Assembly: GCA_021464415.1 (NCBI GenBank)
Contig: CM038469.1
Span: forward strand, 3,822,501 to 3,886,500
Reading direction: 5' to 3'
Source: Lonicera japonica
Taxonomy: Eukaryota > Streptophyta > Magnoliopsida > Dipsacales > Caprifoliaceae
DNA: 64,000 bases
Shown here: positions 34,364 to 44,984 of the stretch, piece after piece
How positions within the stretch are numbered: the stretch's first letter is position 1
Layout of the letters: each line of letters starts with the position of its first letter
Translations under genes and position numbers: made by a program
The notes under the pieces: generated by a model
What the model was told of the DNA's origin: nothing
Database searches by the model: none
The model's input: only the letters and a program-made list of their open reading frames with translations

Positions 34364-36734
34364 ATGGCAGCAACGGTGGTGAAGAGTGAAGAAAACAATG
34401 GAAGGCGACGTGTGTGTATAGTGGACGGTGAAGCAAAGTGCGTCAAAAGAAGGAGAAGAGATGCGGGTCTCGTTGCACTTAACTGCAATCCAAATATGCG
34501 TCAAGAAGAGCAAATTTCTTCACCTACCACGGTGAAGAGAAGTTCGAGATTCAGGGGAGTTAGCAGGCATAGGTGGACAGGACGATTCGAAGCACATTTG
34601 TGGGATAAACTTTCTTGGAATACAACACAGAAGAAGAAAGGGAAACAAGGTAAGTTAATCCTCCTAGTGTTTTTTTAATCTCTTAAGAGTATCGACAGCA
34701 GTTAAATTTGTGTAATTGGTAAGTAGTATGAGGAGATAAACATAGCAGCGATGTTTGAATAATGTTTAATCACCAAAATAGACATCTCTTGCATGGTTGA
34801 ATTGAAACGGACAAAATATGTTACTATGGTGGGATCCAAACGCATATCTGTTTTCTGCTTGGAACCTAATGGACGTCAGTAGTCTATATGATAAGCAATT
34901 TACCCAAACTCAATATACCATTCACCTAATAATAATATACATCTCAGTATTATTGGACAAACTTATCCTACCGAATTGGGTTACTATGGACGCTCTTAGT
35001 CATTGGTTGTGTTTGCATATGCTAGTGGCTAACATAAAGTTTTCCTTTTTTTCCCTATTACTGCACTTGACAGTTTATCTAGGAGCTTATGATGAAGAAG
35101 AATCTGCAGCAAGAGCATATGATTTAGCCGCGCTCAAGTATTGGGGGCCATCAACTTTCACCAATTTCCCGGTATAATTAGCAGCACATTTATATGTATA
35201 TGTAAACACATCATACTTCATATCAACAACATTGACGTTTTTTGCCCTTTTGTTTCTATTTTGGAAGGTCTCTGATTATGAGGAGGAGATTGAGATTATG
35301 GCAACAGTAACAAAAGAAGAGTACCTAGCCTCGCTTAGAAGGTATAACTTCAAATGCGTTAATCTAACGCATTAAATATTTCAACAGACAATTCTGTAAT
35401 ATAACATTGATTAATCTTTTCTTTGTTACAGAAAGAGCAGTGGCTTCTCAAGAGGGGTATCCAAGTACAGAGGAGTTGCAAGGTATATTTTTTTACACAT
35501 TACAACGAACCAACTCCTTATAATTCATGTTTTTTAAGTTTATTCTAAATTGTGGATTCGGCCACAAAATGCAGGCACCATCACAATGGGAGATGGGAAG
35601 CTAGAATAGGCAGAGTTTTTGGGAACAAGTACCTCTACCTTGGAACCTACGGTAAGTTGATTTCTAACAAACTAATCCAAATTTTGCTAGCGTATGTGTT
35701 AACAAGATCATGTCCTTTATTATTGCCAACTAACAATCAATATATATACAAATGGAAAACTACTTGTCTACTCGTATATAAATAACAGACGCTCTAAGGT
35801 GGGCTGTCCACTCTTTAAGAAAAAGGACTTTCTATATGAAAGGGTAAAATGAATAAATTTTTTGATGAAATTTGGTGGAGATATCTTTATGACGACTATC
35901 AAAAAATTCAATCTAGAAGTGAGTGGATAACAATTAAAAATTTCAACAGCCTAAATGCACACACACACATATATATATATCACTTTTTCATTACACCACT
36001 GCTAGATTGAATTTTTTTGAAGATCATCTCCACCTAATTTTGTCAAAAGATTCATTCCTTTACCCTTTAGATGGTCCTTCTTTTTCTTAAAGAGTGAACA
36101 TCATCTTTAGAGCAGGACCGTATAAACACACACACAATATATATAGAGAGAGCGAGCGAGTTTAGGTCTACGGCTTACCAGAGGCGGATGTTTGTCTATA
36201 GGTACCCAAGAGGAGGCTGCTCGTGCATATGACATAGCGGCAATAGAATACAGAGGGGTTAATGCAGTGACTAACTTTGATTTGAGTACTTACATCAGAT
36301 GGTTGAAGCCAGCAGGAGCAAACACTCTATCAATTGCAGAAGAACCACAAGCTATCGCAGAAACCCCGAGACTACCGTTTTGTAACTTCAATGCAGGAAA
36401 AGAATCCCAATCTTTATTCATTAATGCGTCTTTCAATGGAGAAGAACATAGATCTCAACCAAAAAAGGATGTATTAGCGAGCATAATCCCCGTCATTTCT
36501 TCGTGCAGCAAATCTTCTTCTCCAACGGCACTTGGATTACTCCTCCGCTCATCGATATTTAGAGAATTGGTGCAGAAGAATTCGATTATAAGTGATGAGG
36601 AGAGCGATGAGGAAGATAAGAAGAACCAACCACATATGGGTAGTGGTGATGATGAGCATGGTGAAACAGTTTATGATGAAGGATTCAACTATGGATATAA
36701 TTGTCAAGAAAATCCACTTGGAAGAACAATATAA
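34364..36734 (+). CDS. AP2/EREBP transcription factor, WRI1/ADAP-like, two AP2 domains, 6 exons
   Basis: Nuclear DNA-binding regulator. The WRINKLED1 clade activates fatty acid, wax or stress programmes, and I cannot say which member this is. Exons 34364-34649, 35074-35171, 35268-35341, 35432-35482, 35575-35651 and 36202-36734 join in frame to 372 aa. Residues 1-60 hold a basic stretch (KRRRR). The first AP2 domain is [20 protein letters not shown] ... [25 protein letters not shown] (about 62-128). A linker with [17 protein letters not shown] follows. The second AP2 domain is [20 protein letters not shown] ... [19 protein letters not shown] (about 162-225). The C-terminus is acidic (EESDEED) and probably activating. 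The VYL triplet, a separate 9-base exon in known WRI1 genes, is fused here to the next exon. Intron 5 carries a MITE. Confidence 0.9.
35785..36118. mobile_element. Foldback-type MITE in intron 5 of the AP2 gene
   Basis: The left arm (35785-35905) and the reverse complement of the right arm (36000-36118) align over about 120 bp. Shared parts are GCTCTAA, CACTCTTTAAGAAAAA, AAAGGGTAAA.GAAT, AATTTTTTGA and TTTGG.GGAGAT. The centre (35906-36000) has CA/TA repeats. The transcript of this intron can form a long hairpin. Both splice sites of the intron lie outside the element. Confidence 0.8.
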
Positions 36735-37716
36735 ACATGGTTCCTAGTTGTTCATTTATACCAGTGGATAACAGTTCATTAGCGTTTTCTTCTTTTTTTT
36801 CCTTCAAATTTTGTGAATCAGAGATTCATTTGTGTGAAAACCGAGGAATTCTAATCTTTTTCTTGTAATCCCTCAGTATGTACATGATTGCTTGGTGAAT
36901 CATCAGATCGCTATTTGCTATAACTGAAAATCTTGCTTTTCTCCAACCGGTTATTTCATTCTGGGCTACTAAGTGATAATCTGAGAAGAAACAATCAGCA
37001 TAACAAGAAACAAAATAAAAGAAAAGAAACAGGCATTAGCATGTATCATTAGCTTCTGTAGCAGATTAAGCTCTAAGTATGTGCATATCAGCTCATCTGT
37101 GAAACTTAAATCTCATGAATATACATATTCTACTAAATTAACTTGGGTCTATTAATAAAACAAATATTACCCAAATGATCTAAGAAAGGAGAAGAAGCCC
37201 ATCCTAAACTCAAAAGAAAGAAATAGAAAGAAACAAATATTACCCAAAAGATCTAGAATACATAGACCGTAACTTGTGAATTTGGACCTCCACAAGCAAA
37301 CTGACATCTACTTTGCACTTCCATTATATTTCGCACAAGGCTTAACGGCATTCCTAGAAGGTAAGGGCACTTCTAAGAAGGTAGAGTACATTCTTGCAAG
37401 CTGTCACTTCACTCACACTTTAAAGTTCGTTATATATTCGACATTCATATCTAGAAATAGAGTATTGCATACCGTCAAATATTGGATGCCTGAGATACAA
37501 CGATTTTCTTTCTACGCAAGTATTTATGTTAGAAGCAGAGCACAAGACACTTGGGAATTGAATCCCGGGCAAATAATACGGAATTAGACTTGACCCCTCA
37601 AAAATATATTAGACTTTGCTCCCTATTTCGATACTCTATTTGTGTATATAACATTTCTTGCTGACCAAAATGCCCCTTACCTCCTTCATTTTGAAAATAA
37701 CCACGACAGAACAAAT
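36735..37716. other. 3' flank of AP2 gene and intergenic DNA
   Basis: Holds the AP2 gene 3' UTR. Two near-duplicate short blocks (AACAAATATTACCCAAA.GATCTA) occur at about 37159 and 37232. The 103-codon ORF at 37276-37587 shows no recognisable motif and is not called. Confidence 0.4.
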
Positions 37717-38622
37717 CAGTGTTTTAAAAGGCAAAGGCGTAAGTTTAGGCGTTTACTTGTCCAAAGGCGAGGCGTAAGCCTTAATGCAGCGACGCGTAAG
37801 CCTTTCGTGCAAAGCTTTTTTATATTAAAAAAATAAAAAATAATTAATAGAAGTATAAAAATATATTTTTTTAAGTCATCTTATTGTTAGACTTTTTAGT
37901 TTAAGGGGTAAAAGTGTTAAATAAAAATAACTTAAGGGTATGTTATAAATTAAGGGGTCAAAATACTTATTTTACTGAACTGTTCAATTAATTTGAAGAC
38001 AATGTTGTCCTTTAACAATCCCACTAGGGATAAATTGGTCATTTAAAATGCCTTTTGGGTAACAAAACCCTAGCCTCCATCGACCTCAGCCACTTCACTC
38101 TTGCCTCCGTTTTCATCTCCATTCTCCAACACTTTAACATTCCTGCTTCGTCTTCCTCGTCTTCCTTCTTCTCCTTAGCCACTTAACTCTTGCTTCGTCT
38201 TCCTCATCCTCCTCCTCCTCCTCCTCAGCGACTTCAATCCCACTTCATCTTCCTCCTCCTCCTCCTCCTCCTCCGCCTATGCAGCTCCTCGTTTGTCCCA
38301 CACAATTAACAATAATAGTATGTATATATTCCTCCCTCCCTCGATCTATTGAACAAGTAGCGTTTAATTTTTAGGGTTTCACTACAATCGTAGTTTTTTT
38401 TTTAATTGCGCAGAAACAATGGGAAAAAAAAACACAAAAGGCTTAAGCCTTAAACGCCCAGGCGTAAAAGGCGTACGCCTCAACCAAAATGCGTGAGCTT
38501 CATTCAAAAGGCTTGCGCCTAATATGCAAAACGCAGTTCGTAAGAAGATTTGAGGCGAAATCCTTCCAAGGTGCAGTAATGCGCGCCTCAATGCGCGCCC
38601 AGCGACGCCTTCGAAAACACTG
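37717..38622. mobile_element. Non-autonomous hAT element, 906 bp
   Basis: Ends CAGTGTTTTAAAAGGC and (reverse complement of the right end) CAGTGTTTTCGAAGGC. Flanking 8-mers are GAACAAAT (37709-37716) and GAACAAAG (38623-38630), 7 of 8 identical, as for a hAT target duplication. Both subterminal zones are packed with AGGCGT/ACGCCT-type hexamers (37730-37815 and 38440-38615), likely transposase-binding repeats. The middle (38070-38290) carries AAACCCTAGCCTCC and CCT/TCC repeats that look like a plant 5' UTR and could be captured. The ORFs at 38382-38716 follow from the hexamers and are not genes. Confidence 0.8.
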
Positions 38623-39292
38623 GAACAAAGGAAAGAGTTCAACCCATTCATTGTTTCAAACTCAGTCTCTAAATTATATCCCTCTTGAAACCATAAACAA
38701 TCCTACGCATGAATAGTACAATTCAGAGAACATCATTGTCCAGATACATATAAAAAATTTACACCCCCGACAATTATAGTTCTTAAACTGATGCGGGAAG
38801 AGTCTCTGCAAGAACCAGTATGAGGGTGGAATTATTTGCTTAAAACAAATTCAAAGTGACAATATCTCAATTATATGAATCTGTATCTGTCATGTTTTTT
38901 GTAAGCATGTTAGTATACACTTACAAAGCTAAAATTATCTAAAGGGAATATTTTTAAGTGTGTATATTCTTCTTTTTGTCTTCTTTGATAGGTTTGTCTA
39001 CTTTCGGAAATTGATCACAAAAAAAACCAAAATGTGGAACTAATAGAATTAACTGCTGATAAAGACAATGTGGACGTATGAAATTTCGTTCAATACAACT
39101 CATAAACTAACAAGTTATAGCACAAGCCTTAGACTTATAGGAAAAATAAAAAGAAAATGGAAGCAAGTCAATATGCTACTTCAAACTGCAAGTGCTTTGC
39201 GAGAGCTAATTCCTAACCTTGTGACATCTCTCTTACAGAAACATGGGTTTTTGTATTACTTCAACAGTTACAAACTTCTGCCCTAAAATGCT
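38623..39292. other. Intergenic, 3' flank of the 39.3 kb gene
   Basis: No gene recognised. It contains the 3' flank of the minus-strand gene ending at 39293. Confidence 0.4.
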
Positions 39293-41314
39293 TCAAAACT
39301 GCTTTCTTTTGTTTACAAAAAGTTTCTCTCTTTGTGAATAAGCATAAAAAAGAACAAAGCACACTCCTCCAAACATAGAAACCGATGCCCACGGAAAAGG
39401 CGGGTCTTTGAAGCAAACAAGTGATGCCTCAACGCCTTGTGATGCTTGATAAACAAGAGAGTGAATAGCATATAGATCGTGATCGGAAGACCTCAAGTAA
39501 TACAAAGCCCTTTCAAAATCAAAATGTGACAAAGCAGAAACCGATTTATCCAGCTTGTACTTGAACAAGTTCCACCTTTGTATGAACTCCGCATGCTTAT
39601 TCTGTTTAAGAAGCTTTCTATCCCCACCATGTGCTGCTATGGATTCAAGAACATCAATAGCACTTGTAACACTGTAGTTCAATGATGTCAAAAGAACATT
39701 CCTTTTAGCTGCATCTTTCTGTACAAAAGACAAAGACGAAATCTCGGAAAAAGGGCCAAATGGTGTTTGTCCAACGCTCCATGTATAATCCACCAAAGTG
39801 CTATTATGCCTAGGGCTCCACAACAAGTGAGTGGGTGAAACTCCCCACATACTCTGCAAAATCGAACCGACAAGCGGTCTCTCAAGTTCCCGGGTTTGCG
39901 TAAATACGTGACGACCATTACACATATAATCACTCACAGTCTGTGTATTCTTTGTCCTCACAGCAATAACCATATCCTTAAACGCAACAGATTGATGATA
40001 CCGGTCAAGAAGCAATATCGTGTTGAGGTCCAAATCAAATACATAAACAGGAAGAACCCTCCCAAAATCCTCCTCAGGCAACTCCGCAACTCTCCTAAAC
40101 TCCTCAGCTGACTCCGACAATGTCTGATGCAACCGCTTCGAATCCAAATACTCACTAACAATCAAGGTATAATTGTCAAACAAGTACCTTGAAGTGTACG
40201 AAGTAGTCGCCCTCGAAATAGCAAACGAACAAATCGAACACTCGGCTAAATCAACCTTATATGTCTTAAACTTTAATGATTGGTCACCCAACAACAACCC
40301 GCCATCTTTAACCTCATCCATAAAAATCCTCTCTATTGATTTCAAGTCCAAATCATTCAAATTCTTACTATCTGACCCATGTATATGTACAATCTGAACA
40401 ATCAATTGATTCTCAAATGGAACAGGAATTCTTAAAGAGGGGACTAAAAGTACCTGATAAGCACTCCAGATGAGTGAAGCCAAATCAGCAAGAAGAGCTT
40501 TTTGAGACTTGGGTCTTCCATGTAATGCCGCTAATGGATGAAATTCTCCTTTAGGTAAAACCCCATCGCCCGATAAAGCCGGGCCATAATCGACGGGTCC
40601 AGCAGCCAAATCAATCCACAAGTACCGATCTCTACCGGTCCAAATACTTCCCATACACTTAGTAAAAGCAGGGGAAGAATCCCCATAACCGTAATTGTAC
40701 GCATAGGGTTTCGATTGGGTACCCAAATTGAGCAAATAAATGTAAACCCCTTGTACAGGCTTCTCCTTTTCGAAATCTAGTTTGACAATTTGGTCAATTA
40801 CAGAGTAAGGGACTGAGATGAGAGGTGATCGTAGAGACGAGGGCGTTTTGCTAATTTCAGATTTGAGTGATTCTGTCAGTGTGGTGGAGAGAGAAGATGG
40901 GGAGAGAGAAACATCGAGGTGGAGAGAGTGGCGGAGAGAGAGGGTGTGGTGGGTGTGGGTGAAGGGGGTGATGACGTGGAAGTTATCGGAGGAGATGGCG
41001 GCGGTGAGGAGGGTGTTGAGTTGGGTGGTGGAGGTGGAATGGAAGGTGGGGCCGACGAGCTTGACGGTGATGGGGACGGAGAGGTGGAGGGAGGAGAGGA
41101 AAGAGGAGGGGGAGGGGGTGGTCGGGGAGGAGAGAGAGAGGGATTTTTTCAGGGAAGAGGAGAGAGAGAGGAAGGTGTCGTTGGTGGCTTGTGGGTCGAG
41201 ATGGGATTGGCGGGAGAGTAAGGAGTCTAGGCCTAGGATTGGGGCGGCGGCGGTGATGGTGGTTAAGAGGAGCAGGATGAGAACGAGGTGCCCGAGAGCG
41301 GCGGCGGTTGTCAT
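39293..41314 (-). CDS. Conserved plant secretory-pathway membrane protein, At3g28720-like, function unknown
   Basis: A single uninterrupted 673-codon frame. Residues 1-24 are a signal peptide (hydrophobic VLILLLLTTITAAA). A Ser/Leu-rich stretch follows, then a long lumenal part. A hydrophobic segment near the C-terminus (about 640-660, WASVSMFGGVCFVLFYAY) ends with a basic tail (REKLFVNKRKQF). This suggests a type I membrane protein with most of its mass in the lumen or outside. Readable blocks include YGYGDSSPAFTKCMGSIWTG, RYLWIDLAAGPVDYGP and LEDFGRVLPVYVFDLD-like sequence. From memory it resembles Arabidopsis At3g28720 (annotated only as a transmembrane protein), and this is not verified. 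No catalytic motif is recognised. The + strand is also open for 190 codons over its GC-rich 5' end, which I treat as a shadow. Two MITEs lie 134-770 bp upstream. Confidence 0.85.
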   Translation of the reverse strand: MTTAAALGHLVLILLLLTTITAAAPILGLDSLLSRQSHLDPQATNDTFLSLSSSLKKSLSLSSPTTPSPSSFLSSLHLSVPITVKLVGPTFHSTSTTQLNTLLTAAISSDNFHVITPFTHTHHTLSLRHSLHLDVSLSPSSLSTTLTESLKSEISKTPSSLRSPLISVPYSVIDQIVKLDFEKEKPVQGVYIYLLNLGTQSKPYAYNYGYGDSSPAFTKCMGSIWTGRDRYLWIDLAAGPVDYGPALSGDGVLPKGEFHPLAALHGRPKSQKALLADLASLIWSAYQVLLVPSLRIPVPFENQLIVQIVHIHGSDSKNLNDLDLKSIERIFMDEVKDGGLLLGDQSLKFKTYKVDLAECSICSFAISRATTSYTSRYLFDNYTLIVSEYLDSKRLHQTLSESAEEFRRVAELPEEDFGRVLPVYVFDLDLNTILLLDRYHQSVAFKDMVIAVRTKNTQTVSDYMCNGRHVFTQTRELERPLVGSILQSMWGVSPTHLLWSPRHNSTLVDYTWSVGQTPFGPFSEISSLSFVQKDAAKRNVLLTSLNYSVTSAIDVLESIAAHGGDRKLLKQNKHAEFIQRWNLFKYKLDKSVSALSHFDFERALYYLRSSDHDLYAIHSLVYQASQGVEASLVCFKDPPFPWASVSMFGGVCFVLFYAYSQREKLFVNKRKQF

Positions 41315-41447
41315 TTTTGGGTATAGATCCGGGGGGTTAGGGTTTCGCGGATCAGTTCAACTGTCCATTGTGTTAGAGAGTGGGAGATGATGAATATCAA
41401 ATCCTGAGAACTTGAATATCAGATCCGAACCCATTTTTTTTTATTTT

Positions 41448-41781
41448 GGGTGGTGATGTTGGCACCCAAAAACACTTGGTAACATTTTCATTTTAATTCG
41501 GTCATTCGTAACTGAGTAAAGTGTCTATTATTCGATTGTTGAGGACCGAATATAAGTCTATATACTCGGTTCTTGACAACCGAATAAGTCATTTTCAAGT
41601 TTTTTCAAATTTTATATTCGGTTCTTGACAACCGAGTAAGGCATTTTCAAATTTTTTTAAATTTTTGCAAGTTTATATTTGGTCATTCGCAACCGAATAA
41701 CGTATACGTTATTCGGTTGCGAATGACCGAATTAAAGTGAGAGTGTTTTTAAGAGATTTTGGGGGTGCCAACATCACCACC
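41448..41781. mobile_element. MITE with GGTGGTGATGTTGGCACCC ends and a central palindrome
   Basis: The left end GGGTGGTGATGTTGGCACCC and the right end (reverse complement GGTGGTGATGTTGGCACCCCC) match over 19 bp. The 9-mer TTTTATTTT stands on both sides, but the flanks are low-complexity, so this duplication is weak evidence for a MULE origin. The interior has repeated ATTCGGTT..TGACAACCGA motifs and a 48 bp perfect palindrome at 41681-41728. It starts 134 bp upstream of the start codon of the minus-strand gene ending at 41314. Confidence 0.8.
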
Positions 41782-41838
41782 TTTTATTTTTTATTTTTAA
41801 CAAATTTTACGTTTTTAGTAAAGCAAATCGATCATTCC

Positions 41839-42082
41839 CGGGGGCGGAACTGTGGCCGGGTACAGAGGTTACAGTACTAGTTATATAAAAAAATTATTAT
41901 TAAATTAATTAATTTTTTAGTTCAGCTCACTCCAGCCTATAATTAGTCCAGTCTATCTTTGTTAAACTCTCTTAAAAAGGGGAAAAATTTCACTGTAGGA
42001 ATAAATTTTTTGCTAAAAAAATTGTCATAAATTTTTGTATTAATTCAGCCCACCCCATCGAAAAATCCTGGGTCCGTCCCTG
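41839..42082. mobile_element. hAT-type MITE, 244 bp, with 8 bp duplication
   Basis: Flanked by ATCATTCC on both sides (41831-41838 and 42083-42090). Ends CGGGGGCGGAACTG and (reverse complement of the right end) CAGGGACGGACCCAGG are the common plant hAT/Tip100-type CAGGG.CGGA terminus. Non-coding. Confidence 0.9.
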
Positions 42083-42367
42083 ATCATTCCTCAATTTTTC
42101 CATGAACTTTTTATAATGGAAAACGATGTGGATTTTTTCACATTACTTTGTTTCACTAGGGCTGTTTATCATCTGTATTTTTATAACGCTTATGTAAACA
42201 AAAAAATAAAATAAATTAATAGTAACTTAACTGAATTAATATGTTGGTTTCACAACAATGGACAACTGTGTTGAACCATTAATCACATATAACCGGTTGG
42301 ATTGATTCCATTATTGTCCAATTTAGTTAAAAAAGAAATTGTCGGTTTTGAACTTGGACCTTTTTTA
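42083..42367. other. Intergenic between MITEs
   Basis: Nothing recognised. Confidence 0.4.
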
Positions 42368-43425
42368 TATTAGAGATAATGGGTCATAAGGTCTCACTCC
42401 GTTTATAACTCTAAGGACAGACTCATGTTTAATAAATGAAAGTAATACTAATTTTATAATTTAGTTTTACAATAAGGATACTTTTCATAATATTAATTTA
42501 TTTTAACGAAAATAATAAATGTTGATAGACAAAAATATCTCTAATATAAATATCTCTTATCATAGACAATGTTTGCTATAGTAATGGTAAAACAATTTGT
42601 GCTTCCTCCCGCACCGAAACTTCCAATACCTCCTCTCTCTCCCTAGATTCTCATTCAACTATCAAATATTCCTCTCTGTCTCATCAACAATCTCACCTCT
42701 TCCACCACCACTACCACCCCCGACTCTCTGATCGTATCGTCGTTCTCATCTTTTTCTTCTTCTTTTTTCCTGCAGGTGCAATCATAAAACAGATATAACT
42801 TTTAATTGAACCGTTGAATTGTGCTGATTTTTGGATATGTTGTTCGGAAGACAAAGTTATTACAGTTACGTAAAAAATAAAGACAATCAGAAGATGTTTT
42901 GCTATCGAAATGAACCAATTTCGACAATCTATCGAGATTTGAAAAAAAAAATGATCGCAAATCTTTTTTTTTACGAACCCTACATCAATCTATATATATA
43001 CACATAAATAAATTGAGTGGATGATGATCTTATTAATTTTGTTGTTCTTTGTTTTATATTGGTGCTAAAACTATTTAGCACCTACTAGTTGTTGTCATGT
43101 GTGTTGACATGTGGTGTTAAATGCATTTAGCACCTTCTAGTTGTGGTGCTAAATATATTTAGCACCTTCTGGTTGTTGTCGTGTATGTTGACAGGTTTAG
43201 CATTTTCTGGTTGTGATGCTAAATGCATTAGCACCTTTTAATTGTTGTCATGGTGCTAAATCTGTTTAGCACAAATTTTAATAAGATGTGACATGTTATA
43301 AGGAAGGGGTATTAGTATTCTTTTTGTATAGTGTCCTTAATTTATAAGGCTAATTTATAAGTGTCCTTTATAATTATATTATTATTGGAATTAGCCTTTG
43401 TGTCCAATTGCCCCATTATATTATT
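42368..43425 (+). mobile_element. TIR-flanked repeat family, copy B (1.06 kb)
   Basis: Inverted relative to copy A (12655-14848), with the same outer blocks and the same internal TTTTGGATATGTTGTTCGGAAGA segment. In place of the 186 bp array it has about 250 bp (43040-43290) with short palindromes such as GGTGCTAAA....TTTAGCACC spaced by TTCTAGTTGTTGTC. No ORF of note. Confidence 0.65.
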
Positions 43426-44770
43426 TGGTTATGGCTTAAAAATAATTTATATATATCTATATAAACAAAGCAAAAGATTGTATATTATTAGGCCATAGCT
43501 TAAACAATATAAAAGTGAAAAGTGAAACATAATCGGTCGACAGCATAGCTAAATCAACAAACTTAAACTATATCAAAATCACATTTTAAATGCAATTCAA
43601 TATTTTTCCATGTCAAAACCCTAAACCTAAGTCACACCAAATAAATATGCGCCAAAAGTGAGTAATTAAAGCTAAACATATATATTTATATATGTATGAT
43701 TATAAAAACGGACGATGTGTTTAGAAATTTGGGCTCAGGGACTTAGGTTATTTTTTCTTAGATATTTTTTTAAACTGAAATAAACGTATACACTTAACTA
43801 TTTAACTAATAAGAACAAAGCGTGTATTACCAGTTCGATTTAGTTTTTACTGGTTTTTGAACTCTGGCAACCGACAATTGAACTGACCCCTTTCGATTTT
43901 TATATTTTCTAACTAAATTGGCTGAAAACCTCGAAAAACCGAGTAACTCAATTTAGGTTGGGCCAGTTAAAGTTGGTTTGTCAATTTCTTCAATTTTCTG
44001 CATACCCTTACCTAGTAGGGCATGATCTTCTTGTTTTATTTACAGTTCATTTTAGGGAATATTATTGTTAAAGTAATTATTTATATTGTTAAAGAATATG
44101 GTACAATTTTTCAAAATAGTATTATATTTTGACAAATTGAATATTACTTTTGCAATATTACTACCCTTATTTTAAACTAATTTGCATTGCAACTGTGTAT
44201 ATAAAAAAATAGTGTAAAAATTAAATAAGTTTATCATTAGTTTTTACCAATTTTTTTTCCTTTTTCATGTTTTAGTAAAGAATAATGACGCGCCATTTCT
44301 TACTGTTGTTTATTGTATGTTTTTTAAAAGGGTAATTATATTAACACTCTAAAATCAACTTTAGTGACAAAAAAAAAAGTGTTTCAAAATATTGATATAA
44401 AATGGCATCTAACTGCAAGACTACTTTTATAGAGTGCTAATGCAATACCCAACTTAAAAAAAAAACAGTAAATTTGGGTACACAAAATTAGTAGTAGATA
44501 AAAAATTTAGAAACGCACGCTATGAAATTTGGTTGCACTAAAATAATGGATATTCTACTAAAAACACAATTTAAATTATATATGAGTAGTTTCTTAAAAT
44601 TTAGTGCCTTTATTTGTACACATTGGATAAATAGTGGGTATACAAAAAGATAAATGAAGAAAGTTGAAAGAGTCATACGTGGCTGCAAATAAAAAACTTA
44701 AAAAAGACAGCTGTCAAGTAAAGATGGAAGCTAGTATTTTTGGCCAAACATATATCCCATAGGCAATGAT
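43426..44770. other. AT-rich intergenic, nothing recognised
   Basis: No supported gene or delimited element. Confidence 0.4.
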
Positions 44771-44984
44771 TGACAAGGCTCAAAATTGTACTATATAAAG
44801 GGCAATTTTAGGACCACAATTTCACAATAGAAATTGGTCAAAATGTGAGAAAGATAGAGAGTTTGCTGTCGTAGGTTTACAAAAGAAAGAGGTAAGGATT
44901 TTTTTTTTTGTCTCATATATATATGTGTGTGTGTATAATAATAATGATAATGATGATGATGATCAAGTAAAGTACATAGCATAC
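44771..44984 (+). promoter_or_regulatory. Promoter-like TATA plus leader with splice donor, no gene attached
   Basis: CTATATAAAGGGC at about 44791 is a strong TATA box. About 100 bp later, GAAAGAGGTAAGG at about 44886 resembles an exon end and 5' splice site. A TG/ATG microsatellite follows, and then the solo LTR. No coding exon is seen downstream, so it may be an orphan or chance promoter. Confidence 0.25.

Noticed and set aside
38382..38716. ORFs on both strands in the hAT right subterminal region
   Set aside because: Generated by AGGCGT/ACGCCT hexamer repeats.
40818..41390. 190-codon + strand ORF rich in Arg, Glu and Gly
   Set aside because: Shadow of the GC-rich 5' end of the 673-codon minus-strand gene, whose signal peptide and length are more convincing.
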